Shown: positions 17,179 through 26,820, numbered from the stretch's first letter. The stretch is DNA of 64,000 nucleotides from an uncultured Clostridia bacterium (GCA_947053655.1 CAMRTO010000005.1:1-64000), one strand, 5' to 3'. Numbers and translations are program-made. Notes: generated by a model from the letters alone, not told the origin.

Positions 17179-17868
17179 ATGCGTAAAAACGGTTCAAGAA
17201 TGATATCAATAAGGCAATATCGCCTGACAGACCTGTTTTTATTCGCGGTTATTCTGGTCGTGTTCGAGCTGGTCGTGCATTTCGCATACAAAAGGTTCGG
17301 CGGGGGTCCGCTTACTTTCACTTTTTCGCCGATGGTGCCCATAGTGCTGATGGTTATGATGCGCTGGGGCTGGCCGTCCGTGTTTTATGCTTTGGGCGAC
17401 GGGCTTTTGTATTGCCTGCTTAATCTCAAAACTACGGGCTTTTCAAACAACTGGTTTGCCGTATATATAATAGGAAATGCGTTTATAATGCTTCTTCTGC
17501 TTATGACAAGGTTTGTCGGCAAGGAGAGGATAAGGAAAAAGTGGTATTTTTCCGCGCTGTTTCTTTTGGCGGGCTGGGTGTCGGTGGTTATCGGAAGAAC
17601 GGTTTCGGCGGTTTGCTTCGGTTACGGTTTCGTGCCCTCGCTTGTCGGGCAACTGCTTGACGTAATGTCTTTGGCGGTCGGGTTGGTAATAATTCTGATA
17701 GTGCGCCGTCTCGACGGAATGTTCGAGGACCAGAAGCATTATCTTAAAAGACTGGACGACGAGCGGAAAGAAAAACAGCGCCGCGACAATTTCGGCGACG
17801 AGCCGATTGATTTGGACGAACAAAGTCTGACGGCGTTGAAGCGTCACGACGACGATTTGTATAATTAA
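17179..17868 (+). CDS. Integral membrane protein, ECF S-component-like shape, first gene of the transport operon
   Basis: This 229-residue protein has about six hydrophobic segments between residues 18 and 185 and then a charged cytoplasmic tail of about 45 residues ('DDERKEKQRRDNFGDEPIDLDE'). The size and six-helix layout recall ECF transporter S components, but I see no diagnostic motif. No clear ribosome site precedes either ATG at 17179 or ATG at 17200, so the start is uncertain. It leads the operon with the LplB/YtcP-type importer; an accessory role in uptake is possible but unproven. Confidence 0.6.
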   Translation: MRKNGSRMISIRQYRLTDLFLFAVILVVFELVVHFAYKRFGGGPLTFTFSPMVPIVLMVMMRWGWPSVFYALGDGLLYCLLNLKTTGFSNNWFAVYIIGNAFIMLLLLMTRFVGKERIRKKWYFSALFLLAGWVSVVIGRTVSAVCFGYGFVPSLVGQLLDVMSLAVGLVIILIVRRLDGMFEDQKHYLKRLDDERKEKQRRDNFGDEPIDLDEQSLTALKRHDDDLYN

Positions 17869-17935
17869 TAAGGTAATATGCGGGAAACCGCTCTACAAAT
17901 AACAGGATATCTAAGCGATATGGAGGAAAATCTCG

Positions 17936-18994
17936 ATGTTCAAACTCAAATGTGACGATTTCCTTGACTACGACGAGGCGACGGGAACTTATTCCATGTC
18001 CGCCGAACAGCAGGTAAGGGACGAAACTGAGCGGAACAAATGGAAGACAACCGGCTTCACGCTGTTGAAGGACTGGCGTCTGTATCTCATGCTTGTGCCG
18101 ATGATACTTGTCTACGTGCTGTGGAAATATCTTCCCATGTACGAGCTTACGGCGGCGTTCAGATACGGTGATTTCCCGACGTCTTCGGACCGCCCCTGGG
18201 CAGGTATAAACAATTTCCAAACGGTTTTTGTCGGGGATCAGGCGGTATATTTCTGGCCGGCGTTCAGAAATACGTTTATTACGGCGTTCTACGGTCTTTT
18301 ATTCGGATTCCCTATGCCGATAATTCTCGCGCTGTTTTTCAACGAGGTCAAATCCAACATAGCAAGATCGATAATGCAGGTGTGCGTATACCTGCCCAAA
18401 TTTATTTCGACGGTTATTGTTACCTCGCTTGCAATGGCGCTGTTCGCGGGTTCTGAGGGCGGTACGTCCGTCGGCGTAATTTCGCGACTGCTTGGTAAAA
18501 TATCAAGTTCCCAGACGCTTCATGACAAGCTTAATGACGGTCTGATATATACGACGGAATATTTCAGGTCAATATACATAATTACGGATATATGGGAGCA
18601 TGCCGGCTACGACTCAATTGTTTTCTTCGCCGCGGTTATCGCGGTGTCGCCGACCTCGTACGAGGCGGCGCAGATAGACGGCGCGGGCAAGATGGCGCAG
18701 ATGAGATACGTCGTTATTCCCAGTATTCTTTCCACCGTTATAATAATGCTTATAATGAAGATAGGCGGACTGCTTTCCGTAGGATACGAAAAGCTGTACC
18801 TGTTATGCCCCGGCTCGACTTACGGCAACTATGCGGTGGCGACCGTTGTTTCCACTTGGGCGAATAACCTTTCGGATCCTATTAATCAGGCGTACGGTAT
18901 TGCGGGTGAAATGACAAACAACCTCATAGGTATGATACTTGTCATAGGCGCAAACACGATAGCCAGAAAAGCTTCCGACGTGTCGCTGTATTAA
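17936..18994 (+). CDS. lplB: ABC transporter permease, LplB type
   Basis: This 352-residue permease has a cytoplasmic N-terminus of about 45 residues and six transmembrane helices. The EAA loop 'EAAQIDGAGKMAQMRYVVIP' near residue 242 docks the ATPase. LplB-type permeases pair with YtcP-type ones and a large binding lipoprotein to import complex oligosaccharides. In pectin loci the cargo is oligogalacturonate or rhamnogalacturonan pieces. The start has GGAGGAAAATCTCG before ATG. The ATPase must be one of the MsmK copies. Confidence 0.9.
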   Translation: MFKLKCDDFLDYDEATGTYSMSAEQQVRDETERNKWKTTGFTLLKDWRLYLMLVPMILVYVLWKYLPMYELTAAFRYGDFPTSSDRPWAGINNFQTVFVGDQAVYFWPAFRNTFITAFYGLLFGFPMPIILALFFNEVKSNIARSIMQVCVYLPKFISTVIVTSLAMALFAGSEGGTSVGVISRLLGKISSSQTLHDKLNDGLIYTTEYFRSIYIITDIWEHAGYDSIVFFAAVIAVSPTSYEAAQIDGAGKMAQMRYVVIPSILSTVIIMLIMKIGGLLSVGYEKLYLLCPGSTYGNYAVATVVSTWANNLSDPINQAYGIAGEMTNNLIGMILVIGANTIARKASDVSLY

Positions 18995-19009
18995 GGAGGA
19001 GAGAATAGC

Positions 19010-19948
19010 ATGAAAAGAAAAATGGAAGTCAGCGAGCTGATATTCAAAATAATCGCATATTTTTTCCTGATTGTGTTCGCGGCAATGTGTATATATCCGC
19101 TTATATTCGCGCTCAGCTCTATGTTCAGCGATTGGGATGCGGTCAAGGAAAGCAAGGTTGTGCTTTGGCCTGCCGGAAAATTACAGCTTGATTCTTTCAA
19201 ATATGTATTCAACAGCTCCCGCTTCTGGGTAAGCTACTCCAACACGCTGTTTGTTACTTTTATCGGTACTATCTGGTGTTTGATTTATTCCATACTCGGT
19301 GCTTACGCGCTCTCCAAGAAAAGGATTATGGGCAGGCACGGCTGGAACTTCTTCCTCGTATTCACAATGTGGTTCTCTGCGGGCGTTGTTCCCCAGTTTC
19401 TTAACTATCAATCGACCGGCAAAGTCATGTCCACAATATTTGCGGGCAGTACCAATATGGCGGACATCGACCTTAAATGGTTAATAGTTATCGCTATGGG
19501 TATGAATGCAACCAACATAGTGCTTTTAAGAAACTCTTTCGAAGGCGTGCCTTCGGAAATAGAGGAGGCGGCGCGCATTGACGGCGCGACCGAGCTACAG
19601 ATACTTACCAAAGTATACATACCCATGAGCAAGGCGACAATTGCGACTGTCGCGCTGTTCTTCGGAATTTCGCGTTGGAACGGTTATTTCTGGGCTTATA
19701 AGGTAACCGGTGCTGCCGGACAAAGTTATTCCTGGCCCGTACAGGTTTACATGCGTGACTTTATACAGCTTAATACGTCGTTGACAGGCAACTATAATCA
19801 GGATCTTGCCGACATACCCAATATCGGCGAAGCGACGTCTATAGCTTATGCAATGGTTGTATTTGCAATGGTGCCCATATTGGTAATTTATCCCTTCATA
19901 CAGAAGTATTTTGCGAAGGGCGTAAATATGGGCGGCGTAAAAGAATAA
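19010..19948 (+). CDS. ytcP: ABC transporter permease, YtcP type
   Basis: This 312-residue permease has six transmembrane segments. The EAA motif 'EAARIDGATELQILTKVYIP' near residue 185 is followed by 'FFGISRWNGYFWA', typical of the second permease of this importer class. It begins 15 bases after lplB with AGGAGGAGA upstream and forms the membrane channel with LplB. The binding protein gene follows after 58 bases. The symbol is given by family resemblance. Confidence 0.9.
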   Translation: MKRKMEVSELIFKIIAYFFLIVFAAMCIYPLIFALSSMFSDWDAVKESKVVLWPAGKLQLDSFKYVFNSSRFWVSYSNTLFVTFIGTIWCLIYSILGAYALSKKRIMGRHGWNFFLVFTMWFSAGVVPQFLNYQSTGKVMSTIFAGSTNMADIDLKWLIVIAMGMNATNIVLLRNSFEGVPSEIEEAARIDGATELQILTKVYIPMSKATIATVALFFGISRWNGYFWAYKVTGAAGQSYSWPVQVYMRDFIQLNTSLTGNYNQDLADIPNIGEATSIAYAMVVFAMVPILVIYPFIQKYFAKGVNMGGVKE

Positions 19949-20006
19949 TAAAAAAGATTTTAATGCGGGGCAATCCGTAGTTGAAATAAAATATAAGGAG
20001 AAAAAA

Positions 20007-22844
20007 ATGAACAAAACCAAAAAAATTGCTTTTGCCGCAGTATCATTTGTTATGGCAGGCTCAATGGCTATTTCTTTAGCCGCCTGTGATAATGGCAGCG
20101 GTGGTGGAAATGGTGGCAACGGTACATGGAGCGGTACATATACGCCGGGCGGTGCAAATCTTACCAACGGCTCGTATGTCGGTAAAGACGTAACAGACAA
20201 CTGGGCCGGCGGCGGAATGAACGCAAGTGCTACCGGTGCGGAATACGTCCGCGGGAATAAACCTAATCTGGCGGCGGATCTTACTCCCTCGGTTGATGCT
20301 AGTGACAATTTAACATATAGTGGCGTAACATCAATTAAAACTCATATCGGTTACGAAAAGGATGAAACAGGTATAACTTACAAGGATACGCAGATTAAAG
20401 CGCTTGGCGGAGATACTGCTTCAAGCGTAACGTTCGCGGGTAAATCGTATGTTTCCGGCAACCTTAAACCGGCATGGGCAGCGCTGTCGACTAAGCTTGG
20501 GTTAAGCTTTGAGGACGACTGGGTTGCCAAAGGCGGAAAGAAAGCAAGCGAAACGATTAAAGAGCTTAAAGCCGCAAACGTTCCTTTGAGCGATTACGCA
20601 TTCATTACCGCTTCCGCGGATACGATTGTAACCGAGCAGGCGGCAAACCAAAGCTTCCTTAATATTAACGATTATCTGTATTACATGCCTAACTATGCGG
20701 CTTTCCTTCAGGCAAACCCCATAGTCAGACTTTCGCTTACCGCGGACACGACTAACGGCGCAATGTATATGCTTCCTTATTTCGACGGTAACGACGATAT
20801 CGAAAAATACGTGCTTATGCGTAAGGACGTGGTCGAGGTTCTTCTTGACTCCGCAGACGTTTCGGCAGCTACCGGAACGTTCCTTTCACAGGCTACCGCA
20901 AAGGGAGTAACGGGAGATAAAGCTTCCGCAGACTCCTTCATGGGACAGACGGGCGGTTATTATATCTCCGTGACGGATCCCAACGTACTCGGCGGAACTC
21001 CCGTATGGGGAAACAATAAGCATGCCTTTACCGAAGATGAAAATAAGGCAGAAACAAAGCATACCATTCAGATAGTCGTAGATTACGACGCGGCCTTGAA
21101 GGCTGCCAAGGACGAGGCTACGCCCCTCGGTAAGGCAATAAAGGATGCATGCGGTTATAAATATGAAAGCACCAGCGGCAACATTGTAGACCTTCAGAAC
21201 TGGGCAATTAATGCATCTGCGGGAAAGGTTACCGGCGCACAGCTTATAACGATATTGCGCGAATATATCAAAGTTGCATATCATAGGCCCAATGAAACGG
21301 CTGCGTTCTATACAACTCTTTCGGACGTATTTAACAGCGCTTACGCCGCTTGGGACGTAGATTTGTACACGGCGCTCGGCAGATGCGCGGTTTCCAGCAG
21401 TGCGTTGCTTGGCAACAAGTCCAAGGGAGAAGCAGCTTCCTATATGCTCGGTTCGCGTACCGGTTATACGAACAGAACTTATGACGTAGCTTCTATGGCG
21501 GGCGAGCTGTACGGTATCCGCGGACTTACTTCCAGATACCAGAATCTCTTCACTTATATAGACAGCAAGGGTAACATGAAAGACGCCCGTGCCGACGAGG
21601 CTACCTGGAACGCGCTTACCAAAATGAACGCGCTTGCAAAGGAAGGTCTCTATTATACCGGACTTAACGCTTCCGACGGTTATGCCAGCATAGCGGGCAG
21701 TGTTAATGAAAAGAATGTTCAATTCTACAGCTCCACAGACTATTCGCAGACTCAGACCTCTAAGGGCGGCTTCATTGCAGACGGTACCGTAACTAAGGAA
21801 GGTGTTGAAAGCGGATATAACTATGCGCCCATTCTTACGCCCGTATCCTTCTGGGATACTAATGACGACGGTCAGAAAGATACCGTAATGAGATTTACGG
21901 AAAGCTGGCGTGGCGTCAAAGACGGTGGCTTCGTTGTTCCCGTAAATTATGTAAAGGGCAATGCCGAAAAACTTTCCGCCGTACTTAAGTTTATCGATTA
22001 CTTCTACTCCAACGACGGACAGATTCTTATGACGTACGGTCCTCAGTCTGTTGCAGGCAATATTACTGCGGCTCAGGGCGCTACCGTAAATGCAGATTAC
22101 GGAACATGGTACGGCACTAAGGTTGCGAAAACTTTGGATCAGGCTAAGACGGAAGGTATTGTTGCAACATACGACGGAACGCAGTATTATGTAAAACCTG
22201 CTTATCAAAGCCAGTACTTTGCATATAATAACGAGCTGTATACCGGCAGAATTTATAAAAACAAACAGATTCCTGTTTTGACCGATGAAAACCTTGACGT
22301 GTTCTATAAGAAAGCAAGCCAGAACTTCACCAACCATGCGCGTAAGTTCCTCGGTAGCTGTCTTAACCTCGGTATTAAGGACCAAGGCTTCGAATATCAG
22401 TGCACGTCTAAATGCGGACTTGCAGGCTCGGATATAGTTGCGCTTGCGATTTCCAACGGCACAATAAGACATACCCGTCAGATAATCGATAAAAACAATA
22501 TGTGGTATACGCTTGCGCCTACAACCCTGCCTTTCACAAGCGGTCAGACCGGCGCTATGGCGGACGACTATAAGTATATTTCCGGTAAGGGCGGCGAAGG
22601 TTTGAACTTCTTCTATGCCAACAGTAAGTGCACCGGCAATCTGCTTACGGATATGATGTATTACGGATTTGATACCTCCAAACAGATTGAAGTCGTTAAG
22701 GCGTTGAATTTGAAAATTCCCGCAAATGCGGCCGGCGTGATAACGTTGCTTAATACTTACGGATTGTCTACCGTAGACGGTTATGCGCAGACTGCATGGG
22801 GTAATGCATTCAGATATTACAACAACAATATAGCGGCTAATTAA
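20007..22844 (+). CDS. Very large extracellular solute-binding lipoprotein
   Basis: This 945-residue lipoprotein has signal peptide and lipobox 'SLAAC' (Cys27), then a Gly/Asn-rich linker. It is placed as the binding protein by its position directly after the two permeases and by features such as 'TAAWDVDLYTALGR', 'GGFVVPVNYVKGNAEKLSAVLKFIDYFYSNDGQ' (split here over a conserved C-lobe block) and 'MTYGPQS'. Ordinary LplA/YtcQ-type proteins have about 500-560 residues, so roughly 400 are extra, inside or after the usual two lobes. It should capture pectin oligomers at the membrane surface. I cannot tell whether the extra part is a second binding module. Confidence 0.82.
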   Translation: MNKTKKIAFAAVSFVMAGSMAISLAACDNGSGGGNGGNGTWSGTYTPGGANLTNGSYVGKDVTDNWAGGGMNASATGAEYVRGNKPNLAADLTPSVDASDNLTYSGVTSIKTHIGYEKDETGITYKDTQIKALGGDTASSVTFAGKSYVSGNLKPAWAALSTKLGLSFEDDWVAKGGKKASETIKELKAANVPLSDYAFITASADTIVTEQAANQSFLNINDYLYYMPNYAAFLQANPIVRLSLTADTTNGAMYMLPYFDGNDDIEKYVLMRKDVVEVLLDSADVSAATGTFLSQATAKGVTGDKASADSFMGQTGGYYISVTDPNVLGGTPVWGNNKHAFTEDENKAETKHTIQIVVDYDAALKAAKDEATPLGKAIKDACGYKYESTSGNIVDLQNWAINASAGKVTGAQLITILREYIKVAYHRPNETAAFYTTLSDVFNSAYAAWDVDLYTALGRCAVSSSALLGNKSKGEAASYMLGSRTGYTNRTYDVASMAGELYGIRGLTSRYQNLFTYIDSKGNMKDARADEATWNALTKMNALAKEGLYYTGLNASDGYASIAGSVNEKNVQFYSSTDYSQTQTSKGGFIADGTVTKEGVESGYNYAPILTPVSFWDTNDDGQKDTVMRFTESWRGVKDGGFVVPVNYVKGNAEKLSAVLKFIDYFYSNDGQILMTYGPQSVAGNITAAQGATVNADYGTWYGTKVAKTLDQAKTEGIVATYDGTQYYVKPAYQSQYFAYNNELYTGRIYKNKQIPVLTDENLDVFYKKASQNFTNHARKFLGSCLNLGIKDQGFEYQCTSKCGLAGSDIVALAISNGTIRHTRQIIDKNNMWYTLAPTTLPFTSGQTGAMADDYKYISGKGGEGLNFFYANSKCTGNLLTDMMYYGFDTSKQIEVVKALNLKIPANAAGVITLLNTYGLSTVDGYAQTAWGNAFRYYNNNIAAN

Positions 22845-22888
22845 CATAAGCGATTGTTAAATCTAAATTAAATTTTATGGATAAGCTA

Positions 22889-22914
22889 ATACGCCCGCTT
22901 TCGGGCGGGCGTAT
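22889..22914 (+). other. Intergenic hairpin after the binding-protein gene
   Basis: A perfect 10-pair stem (ATACGCCCGC/GCGGGCGTAT) with a six-base loop and no T-run lies 45 bases after the binding-protein stop codon. Stems at this place in importer operons often protect the upstream mRNA from decay, so that the binding protein is made in excess. That role is inferred. Confidence 0.55.
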
Positions 22915-22941
22915 GTAGCTGTCTTAAACGGGGGAAACGTC

Positions 22942-23601
22942 ATGAAGACCCAAATGAAATTTCAGAAAATCTTTATGCTTGTATCTTTGATAATAGCGGC
23001 GTTGACGGTCGTATTTTCACTGATATTCTGTAGCGGCGGTATTTTTCAGATATCAAAACTTTACGATTCTTCGGCTGGCGTAGAGCGTATTGCCGAAATA
23101 GAAATTCCGGGAGAGAGTATATGGGATGAGCCGGAAAAATTTGTCTATACGGCTCATGGTGCCAAAGATTTTTTTAACGTGACCCAGAATGTAAGCGACG
23201 TGTTGCTTATAATGGGTATAGTTATGGTTTTGGCTGTTGTGCTCAATTACGTAATGGGCACCAATAAAAGACGTAAATACTACATAACGAATTATGTTGC
23301 AGTCGGCATTGCGGTAGCTTTTGAAATTGCGCTTGCAATCGTAATTATCGTTATGGTTCATAATTGTCAGACTGTTTTCAGTACAAAATGTGATTTGGAC
23401 AGTATGAAAGCAGTGTACGAGTATCTATATAAAGACGCATGGAAACCCAATAATAACTGGACGTTCCCTTTGGGATATGCACTTGCCGGTATACTTCTTG
23501 TTAACGCAGTTGGATTTGTTTTGAACCTTATATGGAAAATCAAACTTATGCAAGGCGAAAAGAAGCTTCTTGAAAGCGGGCTTGTCAAGGAGGTTGCATA
23601 A
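22942..23601 (+). CDS. Four-helix membrane protein of unknown function (transport operon, 1 of 4)
   Basis: This 219-residue protein has hydrophobic segments near residues 12-37, 85-105, 118-142 and 180-200, and extracytoplasmic loops after the first and third helices. I recognise no family. Its stop codon overlaps the start of the next gene (TAATG), which has the same size and layout. The operon position, just after the binding-protein gene and before msmK, suggests an accessory membrane part of the importer. Confidence 0.65.
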   Translation: MKTQMKFQKIFMLVSLIIAALTVVFSLIFCSGGIFQISKLYDSSAGVERIAEIEIPGESIWDEPEKFVYTAHGAKDFFNVTQNVSDVLLIMGIVMVLAVVLNYVMGTNKRRKYYITNYVAVGIAVAFEIALAIVIIVMVHNCQTVFSTKCDLDSMKAVYEYLYKDAWKPNNNWTFPLGYALAGILLVNAVGFVLNLIWKIKLMQGEKKLLESGLVKEVA

Positions 23602-24269
23602 TGGAAAAGAAAACTCCTAACCAGGTTATTATCGACCATGACATAATGCGCTATAAGAAAAACAAATGGGCGCAGGTTTTGGCGCTTTTAGGTCTGGTAT
23701 TCAACTGTTTGTATTTCATGCTGATCTACGCTTATACAGGCACTTTTTATTATGACTCCGCAAAGTCCAAAACGGCAGCCGGGCTTATGTTGATCGGCGT
23801 ATCCGTATTGATGACGTTAATTATACTGTTAATGACGTTCCTTTCATCCGAGAACGTAAAAAATTATAATAAAGTATACAGCTATGTGCTTTTCGTAATA
23901 GCGGGGCTTCAAGTCATCCGTATATTCGGATTTCCGCTTTACGGACTCAATCACAAAATGCTTACCGTGGGCTATTTCGGCTTTTATCCTACACCCGACC
24001 AAAGCTGGGTTGAATTCATAATTCTTTTGGTTTATCTCCTCGCATCGGCGGCATGTCTGATAGCCGCTGGCATTTTGGGAATTATTCAGTCGGTCAGACT
24101 TCAAAAGCATATAAAGAAAGTCGAATCGGGCGAAGTGGATATTACGGCTGTCGTTAAAGAAATGGAAGCGGAAGACGAAGCCAAAGCGGTCGCCGCTAAA
24201 GTCGCGGCGGAAGAAGCGCTGAAAGAAACGGAAGAAAAAATTACGGCTTCCGATAACGGTGAGGTGTAA
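23601..24269 (+). CDS. Four-helix membrane protein of unknown function (2 of 4)
   Basis: This 222-residue protein has hydrophobic segments near 20-45, 55-78, 90-110 and 145-170. A charged, probably helical cytoplasmic tail rich in Glu/Ala/Lys follows ('KEMEAEDEAKAVAAKVAAEE'). It is translationally coupled to the gene before it. The stop lies one base before the start codon of msmK copy 2, so tight co-expression with the ATPase is likely. No family was recognised. Confidence 0.65.
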   Translation: MEKKTPNQVIIDHDIMRYKKNKWAQVLALLGLVFNCLYFMLIYAYTGTFYYDSAKSKTAAGLMLIGVSVLMTLIILLMTFLSSENVKNYNKVYSYVLFVIAGLQVIRIFGFPLYGLNHKMLTVGYFGFYPTPDQSWVEFIILLVYLLASAACLIAAGILGIIQSVRLQKHIKKVESGEVDITAVVKEMEAEDEAKAVAAKVAAEEALKETEEKITASDNGEV

Positions 24270-24270
24270 A

Positions 24271-25365
24271 ATGCCCGAAGTAAATATTCAGCATCTCGAC
24301 AAAATTTATGACGGCGGCGTTCAGGCTGTTTACGATTTTAATCTCGATATTAAAGACGGCGAATTTATCGTCCTTGTCGGACCGTCCGGTTGCGGCAAGT
24401 CCACGACTCTCAGAATGGTCGCCGGTCTCGAAGATATAACAAAGGGCAGTCTTATCATAGACGGTAAGGACTGCACCAAGGAACCACCCAAAAACAGAGA
24501 TATAGCAATGGTTTTCCAAAACTACGCTCTGTACGGGCACATGACTATTTATGAAAACATGGCGTTTTCATTGACTCTCCGCAAGGAAAATAAGGAAATA
24601 ATCCACAGAAAGGTCATGGCGGCGGCGGAGATTCTCGATTTGAAATCTCAGCTTAATAAAAAGCCCAAACAGCTTTCCGGCGGACAGCGCCAGCGTGTGG
24701 CTATGGGCCGCGCTATCGTCCGTAACCCCAAGGTTTTCCTGTTTGACGAGCCTTTATCAAACCTCGACGCAAAGTTAAGGGGCTCGATGCGCAGAGAGCT
24801 TATTCTTCTTCATAAAAAACTTAATGCGACTATTATGTACGTAACGCACGACCAGACCGAAGCTTTGACTTTGGCGGACAGAATCGTTTGTATGTCAATG
24901 GGTCACGTCCAGCAGATAGGCGACCCCATAGAACTTTACGAAAAGCCCGCAAACACGTTCGTTGCTACGTTTATAGGTTTGCCCCCCATGAATATGTTCG
25001 AGGGCACGATTGAAAAAGGCAGCTTTAAAAGCGAGCTTTTCGAGTATCCTTTGAATGAAAAGCAGACCGGGCTTTTAAAAGATTACGACGGCAAGAAAAT
25101 TATACTGGGCGTCCGTCCCGAAAACATCACAAGGGCAGGACATGTAAAGCTTCATATAACCAATAACGAAAACCTCGGCATGAATACTCTTGTCCACGGC
25201 AAAGTCGGCGGCGTGAAGAACGTTGTCTGCAAATTTGCGGAATGGTGTAATTACCGGGCGGGAGACGAGATAGAAATCGGCTTCGACCCCGAGATGATGC
25301 ACTTTTTCGAACTTCCCACCGTTGACGAACAGGGCAAAGAAGTGCCGGGTAAGGCGATAAGGTAA
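24271..25365 (+). CDS. msmK: Sugar ABC transporter ATPase, MsmK type (copy 2)
   Basis: This 364-residue ATPase starts at ATG 24271 ('MPEVNIQHLDKIYDGG'), with GGTGAGGTG upstream; a GTG twelve bases earlier is less likely. Walker A 'GPSGCGKST' is at about 37, 'LSGGQRQRV' at about 135 and Walker B 'FLFDEPLSNLD' follows, with a C-terminal TOBE domain. It is encoded between unknown membrane proteins and downstream of the permeases, and is the natural motor of the LplB/YtcP importer. It differs from copy 1 at many positions, e.g. 'YGHMTIYENMAF' against 'YPHLTVYENLAF'. Confidence 0.92.
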   Translation: MPEVNIQHLDKIYDGGVQAVYDFNLDIKDGEFIVLVGPSGCGKSTTLRMVAGLEDITKGSLIIDGKDCTKEPPKNRDIAMVFQNYALYGHMTIYENMAFSLTLRKENKEIIHRKVMAAAEILDLKSQLNKKPKQLSGGQRQRVAMGRAIVRNPKVFLFDEPLSNLDAKLRGSMRRELILLHKKLNATIMYVTHDQTEALTLADRIVCMSMGHVQQIGDPIELYEKPANTFVATFIGLPPMNMFEGTIEKGSFKSELFEYPLNEKQTGLLKDYDGKKIILGVRPENITRAGHVKLHITNNENLGMNTLVHGKVGGVKNVVCKFAEWCNYRAGDEIEIGFDPEMMHFFELPTVDEQGKEVPGKAIR

Positions 25366-25378
25366 GGAGGTGCGGAAT

Positions 25379-26035
25379 ATGTCGGAAAACGAAAACATTG
25401 CAATCGACGAGCAGACTGCTCCCGAATCCGTAAGCAAGCTCTCTCGCGGAGCGAAAATTGCTGGCGGCATAAAAGAATGGTTCAGAAAGTTTACCGTTAA
25501 ATTAAAACGCAGACCTATGAATATTGCGTTCTTTATGCTTATCGTATCGTCGCTGGTTTATTTATTCCTGTTGGGAAGCATATCACAGGCTGCCTTGGAA
25601 TATGCAAAGACGGGCGTGCCCATTAGCATGTTTATAAATACACTGTTCTGTATACTTGTATTGTTGCTGTTTATGTACGCATTCCCCAAGCGCAGTAAAA
25701 AGCCTAAAATCGTAATGCTTATACTGACGTTTGTGTTTATGGCTGTCTTGTTTGCGCTCGATATCCTTTTGTTTGTCAGGTGGACGGCAGCTTGGGACGA
25801 AGCTTGCAAATTATTTGCAACGACCGAAACCGGCGCGGCAGATAAGGCAATACGCGAAAAGTACATATACAATGCAATCAACGGCGTACTGGCGCATGCC
25901 ATACTTGTTGCTATTGCGGCTGTACTTACGGCAACTTATCCTCTGTACGGTAAACTTATCGGTAAAATCAATACCAGAAAGAACGTCGAGTCTACCGAAA
26001 TAAAAGAGGCTATAGACACCAGCGCAGAGGTTTGA
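25379..26035 (+). CDS. Four-helix membrane protein of unknown function (3 of 4)
   Basis: This 218-residue protein starts at ATG 25379, with a perfect AAGGAGG seven bases upstream. A polar N-terminus of about 45 residues ends in a basic stretch ('KFTVKLKRRPMN'). Hydrophobic segments follow near 48-68, 80-102, 112-135 and 170-195, and then a short polar tail. Size and layout match the two proteins before msmK, so the three may be distant paralogues. Function unknown. Confidence 0.65.
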   Translation: MSENENIAIDEQTAPESVSKLSRGAKIAGGIKEWFRKFTVKLKRRPMNIAFFMLIVSSLVYLFLLGSISQAALEYAKTGVPISMFINTLFCILVLLLFMYAFPKRSKKPKIVMLILTFVFMAVLFALDILLFVRWTAAWDEACKLFATTETGAADKAIREKYIYNAINGVLAHAILVAIAAVLTATYPLYGKLIGKINTRKNVESTEIKEAIDTSAEV

Positions 26036-26106
26036 TTTTAAATTTATTAAACGAAAAAAATGACCGGCAAAATAATTTTGTCGGTTATTTTCCTAAAAAG
26101 GTAAAA

Positions 26107-26820
26107 ATGGCAAAGAAGAAAAAGAAATTTCAGGAAACTACCATAGAAAACTTTTACGATTTGAAAATCGATAAAGTGGACGAGCTTGTCGCCGCGCTTA
26201 AAGGCGAAAAGGACGATAACGCCGAAGAAATTTCTATGAATATTACAGACTGCACCGGTGTGGACGACCCCAAAAACGTCACGCGCCGCGGCAAACAAAA
26301 ACAGTTCGACCCGTACAAAACAGATTTTCTTTCCCGCATACCCGTCTGGATAAAAGCGCTTTTCGTAAAATTTTGGTTTGCCGGCGCGGTGTGCTATTTC
26401 ATAATGTGGGGGCTGAACATCAGAAACACGCTTGACTCGCTTGTTTTGGTGGGCGCGGTAATGGGTCTGATTGTAGACGTGCTTGTCAACCCGCTTTTCA
26501 GGTATATGGAAACGGACAGGAAGGAGTACAACGCCTATATGATGTTTCCGTTCCCGTTCAGGCAGTTCTGGACTTTTTTTACGAATATATTGTATTATAT
26601 TGTCGTAATAATCGTGGTAAATTACTGCTATCTCGGTCTTAACGAAATTATCAATGCCGTAAAGCATACAACCGATTATATTCATGTCGGAGTAGAGCCT
26701 TTGCTTTTCGGACTTTTCGCGGTAATTGCGGATATGGTATTTATCGGCATAAAGGACGGCATTGTTTACGCAGTCAACAAAATAAGGAATAAACGCAAGG
26801 AGGAAGCAGCAAGTGTTTAA
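26107..26820 (+). CDS. Membrane protein with basic N-terminus (4 of 4)
   Basis: This 237-residue protein starts at ATG 26107 ('MAKKKKKFQETT'), with AAAAAGG upstream. A cytoplasmic N-terminal part of about 75 residues with acidic and basic patches precedes four hydrophobic segments. These include 'FWFAGAVCYFIMWGL' near 90 and 'FFTNILYYIVVIIVVNYCYLGL' across about 155-177. 'NPLFRYMETDRKEYNAYMMFPFPF' forms a distinctive loop between the second and third segments. I do not recognise the family. The end overlaps the GTG start of the polygalacturonase gene. Confidence 0.65.
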   Translation: MAKKKKKFQETTIENFYDLKIDKVDELVAALKGEKDDNAEEISMNITDCTGVDDPKNVTRRGKQKQFDPYKTDFLSRIPVWIKALFVKFWFAGAVCYFIMWGLNIRNTLDSLVLVGAVMGLIVDVLVNPLFRYMETDRKEYNAYMMFPFPFRQFWTFFTNILYYIVVIIVVNYCYLGLNEIINAVKHTTDYIHVGVEPLLFGLFAVIADMVFIGIKDGIVYAVNKIRNKRKEEAASV

